A DNA stretch of 7,107 nt, from the NCBI GenBank assembly GCA_023135745.1, contig JAGLSM010000106.1:1-7107 (forward strand). Reading direction: 5' to 3'. Below, piece after piece: positions 6,234 to 7,107 of this stretch. The position numbers and the translations under genes are program-made. A model generated the notes under the pieces. That model did not search any database. It saw nothing but the letters and a program-made list of their open reading frames with translations, and was not told the DNA's origin. The stretch is from Spirochaetota bacterium. GTDB lineage: Bacteria; Spirochaetota; JAGLSM01. The number at the start of each line of letters is the position of its first letter. Position 1 is the first letter of the stretch.

Positions 6234-6366
6234 AGAATTTTTGTAAATAAAAAATAACTGATCAATCAGATCTTAAATCTATTTTGAAAAAATAAATTTA
6301 AAAATAGATGCTTTAAAAAAAAACAATCAGTCTCCAAGGTTGCTAAAATCCTCCATAAAGTGTTAT

Positions 6367-6392
6367 CGGTTGCCTGCTGCAATAGCAGCCGG
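6367..6392 (+). terminator. Hairpin, possible weak terminator or attenuator
   Basis: GCTGC (6376-6380) pairs with GCAGC (6385-6389) around an AATA loop, extended by CC/GG across one mismatch. An alternative pairing uses CGGTTGC (6367-6373) with GCAGCCG (6385-6391), including one G-T wobble. The two folds exclude each other. A T-rich stretch (6406-6410) starts about 14 bases after the stem, further than in a standard intrinsic terminator, so the assignment is tentative. Confidence 0.3.
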
Positions 6393-6433
6393 ATTTGTAA
6401 CTGTCTTTTTATTTTGGCATTTTATTTTATTAG

Positions 6434-6462
6434 TTGATTTTTTTTTAAGCATTAAATAGATT
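6434..6462 (+). promoter_or_regulatory. Candidate sigma-70-type promoter for the ferredoxin gene
   Basis: TTGATT (6434-6439) and TAGATT (6457-6462) are separated by 17 bases, each matching four of six consensus positions. TATAAA at 6471-6476 is another possible -10. In such AT-rich DNA these matches are weak evidence. Confidence 0.25.
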
Positions 6463-6513
6463 AGGATGATTATAAACATACTATGTAATAAATGGTATTA
6501 AGAAGGAGAGAAT

Positions 6514-6744
6514 ATGGCTGATAAGAATAATATAGTAGAAGGTAACGCGCCCGGAGCATATTACGTAGATACAGACTGCACAGCATGCGGAATCTGTATT
6601 GATGAAGCTCCGGACCACTTTGATATGTCTGATGACGGAGGATCTGCCCTGGTAGTAAAACAACCTTCAACTGATGACGAAAAAGCAAACTGTGAAAATG
6701 CCCTGGAATCCTGTCCATCCGAAGCAATCGGCAACAACGGCTGA
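6514..6744 (+). CDS. Small acidic monocluster [4Fe-4S] ferredoxin
   Basis: This 76-residue soluble electron carrier has one cluster-binding set: C22-T-A-C25-G-I-C28 and, near the C terminus, C67-P68 (ESCPSEAIG). That is the pattern of a single [4Fe-4S] ferredoxin (Fer4_13/Fer4_15-like), not the two-cluster clostridial type. A fifth cysteine, C60, lies outside the standard ligand set; in some monocluster ferredoxins extra cysteines form a disulfide. The protein is strongly acidic (runs such as DMSDDGG and STDDEK), as usual for ferredoxins. AAGGAG (6503-6508) lies five bases before the ATG. It sits 280 bases after the Trx lipoprotein gene and is probably a separate transcript ending at the long hairpin just downstream. 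Its redox partners are unknown. Confidence 0.93.
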   Translation: MADKNNIVEGNAPGAYYVDTDCTACGICIDEAPDHFDMSDDGGSALVVKQPSTDDEKANCENALESCPSEAIGNNG

Positions 6745-6755
6745 AATAAAACCTT

Positions 6756-6813
6756 ATTTCGGAATTAAACGGTATAGAGCATTTAACTCTGATATACCTT
6801 TTAATTCCGAAAT
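6756..6813. terminator. Long hairpin, probable bidirectional terminator
   Basis: Fourteen perfect pairs (6756-6769 with 6800-6813; ATTTCGGAATTAAA arm) are followed by one C/T mismatch, six pairs (GGTATA/TATACC), a three-base bulge (6790-6792) and three more pairs (GAG/CTC) around a seven-base loop. That makes 23 pairs in 58 bases. It starts 11 bases after the ferredoxin stop and ends 17 bases before the stop of the convergent minus-strand ORF. Short T-rich stretches follow on both strands (CATTTTCC on plus, GGTTTTATTT on minus), which fits termination in both directions. Confidence 0.75.
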
Positions 6814-6830
6814 CATTTTCCTAATAAATC

Positions 6831-7043
6831 TCAGTTAATAATATCCGGACATTTTTCTTTGAGAATTTCAATAATGGATTCGCGCGGCTGCTCTTCCATG
6901 AAGGTAAATTTATATTTTCCACCATTCCGTAATTTGAACTGCACAAACGCGTCACCACTCCACATACTCTTCTTTTTATGGGAAAATTGTTTAATATCCT
7001 GATAGCTTAGTTTAATATTATTTTTTGAATCTTTTTCAACCAA
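6831..7043 (-). CDS. Small protein of unknown function, start uncertain, possibly 5' truncated
   Basis: I do not recognise this protein. The frame is open from an in-frame TAG (7074-7076) to a TGA at 6831-6833. The first usable start is TTG at 7043-7041, giving 70 residues, but no Shine-Dalgarno precedes it. The only internal ATG (codon 27) would leave 44 residues. The composition looks coding: IKLSYQDIKQFSHKKK, then FVQFKLRNGGKYKFTF and a final helix ESIIEILKEKCPDI. The alternation of strands with 'NGGKYKFTF' before a C-terminal helix faintly recalls bacterial PH/GRAM-like domains, but this is impression only. The upstream TAG abuts a run of seven T on the coding strand (7076-7082), so the ORF could be the 3' part of a frameshifted or longer gene running off the window. 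It converges on the ferredoxin gene. Confidence 0.5.
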   Translation of the reverse strand: MVEKDSKNNIKLSYQDIKQFSHKKKSMWSGDAFVQFKLRNGGKYKFTFMEEQPRESIIEILKEKCPDIIN

Positions 7044-7107
7044 CTCATCAAGATTTTTGTAAAAATAATGTTTCTAAAAAAATGACAAAATGAAATTGTT
7101 TGGGTAT

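Larger units (their letters stand above)
6234..6513. other. AT-rich intergenic gap between the Trx lipoprotein and ferredoxin genes
   Basis: These 280 bases hold no gene I can support. A weak dyad CTGAT-CA-ATCAG (6258-6269) follows the last gene of the ArsR cluster. One plus-strand frame stays open for 60 codons (6277-6456, TAG at 6457-6459) and its last third would encode a hydrophobic stretch (VTVFLFWHFILLVDFF). It has no ATG or GTG start and no ribosome binding site, so I treat it as chance or a remnant. A hairpin and a possible ferredoxin promoter lie further right. Confidence 0.6.

Noticed and set aside
5792..6246. Minus-strand frames (5792-6055, 5934-6179) and a plus-strand frame (6025-6246) overlapping the Trx lipoprotein gene
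   Set aside because: The lipobox, CVPC and cis-Pro motifs establish 5841-6233 as the real gene; the overlapping frames have no supporting features.
6470..6727. Minus-strand frames overlapping the ferredoxin gene
   Set aside because: The ferredoxin Cys motif and its ribosome binding site are unambiguous on the plus strand.

Overview
The window looks like chromosomal DNA from an AT-rich, Gram-negative-type anaerobe. The evidence is a ferrous-iron (Feo) uptake operon, a small low-potential ferredoxin, a lipoprotein signal peptide and several thiol/disulfide proteins. Desulfobacterota, Spirochaetota or a PVC-group lineage would all fit. I cannot choose between them from sequence alone, and there is no rRNA or tRNA to help. 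No insertion sequence, phage gene or CRISPR array is visible.

Left part, minus strand (160-3118): a compact feoA - feoB - small Cys-rich membrane protein operon, read leftwards. FeoA and FeoB both start at GTG. FeoB is 844 residues and carries two extra loops in its C-terminal half. The 56-residue Cys-rich protein begins only 8 bases after feoB. Beyond it (1-159) there is no gene I can support, only a degenerate ATCCG array with roughly 10-base spacing.

Middle, plus strand (3271-6233): a five-gene cluster divergent from feo. It encodes an ArsR-type repressor, a DUF318/ArsP-type permease with a CSC motif, a CcdA-type transmembrane thiol carrier, a small cytosolic thioredoxin-fold protein (CAKC), and a lipoprotein thioredoxin (CVPC). 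The first four genes are tightly spaced, each permease-to-Trx junction has a ribosome binding site, and the last gene follows after 53 bases. Read together, they suggest a metal(loid)-inducible efflux permease packaged with a complete route for moving reducing equivalents from the cytosol to the outer face of the membrane. This is the most interesting unit in the window.

Right part: a 280-base AT-rich gap (6234-6513) with a hairpin and a start-less open frame, then a 76-residue monocluster ferredoxin (+). A 23-pair hairpin, probably a bidirectional terminator, separates it from a convergent small minus-strand ORF (6831-7043) of unknown function. That ORF has no convincing start codon and may be the 3' end of a broken or longer gene.

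The 152 bases between feoA and the ArsR gene must hold both divergent promoters. A tandem GCAAATAA repeat immediately before the ArsR gene is the best operator candidate.
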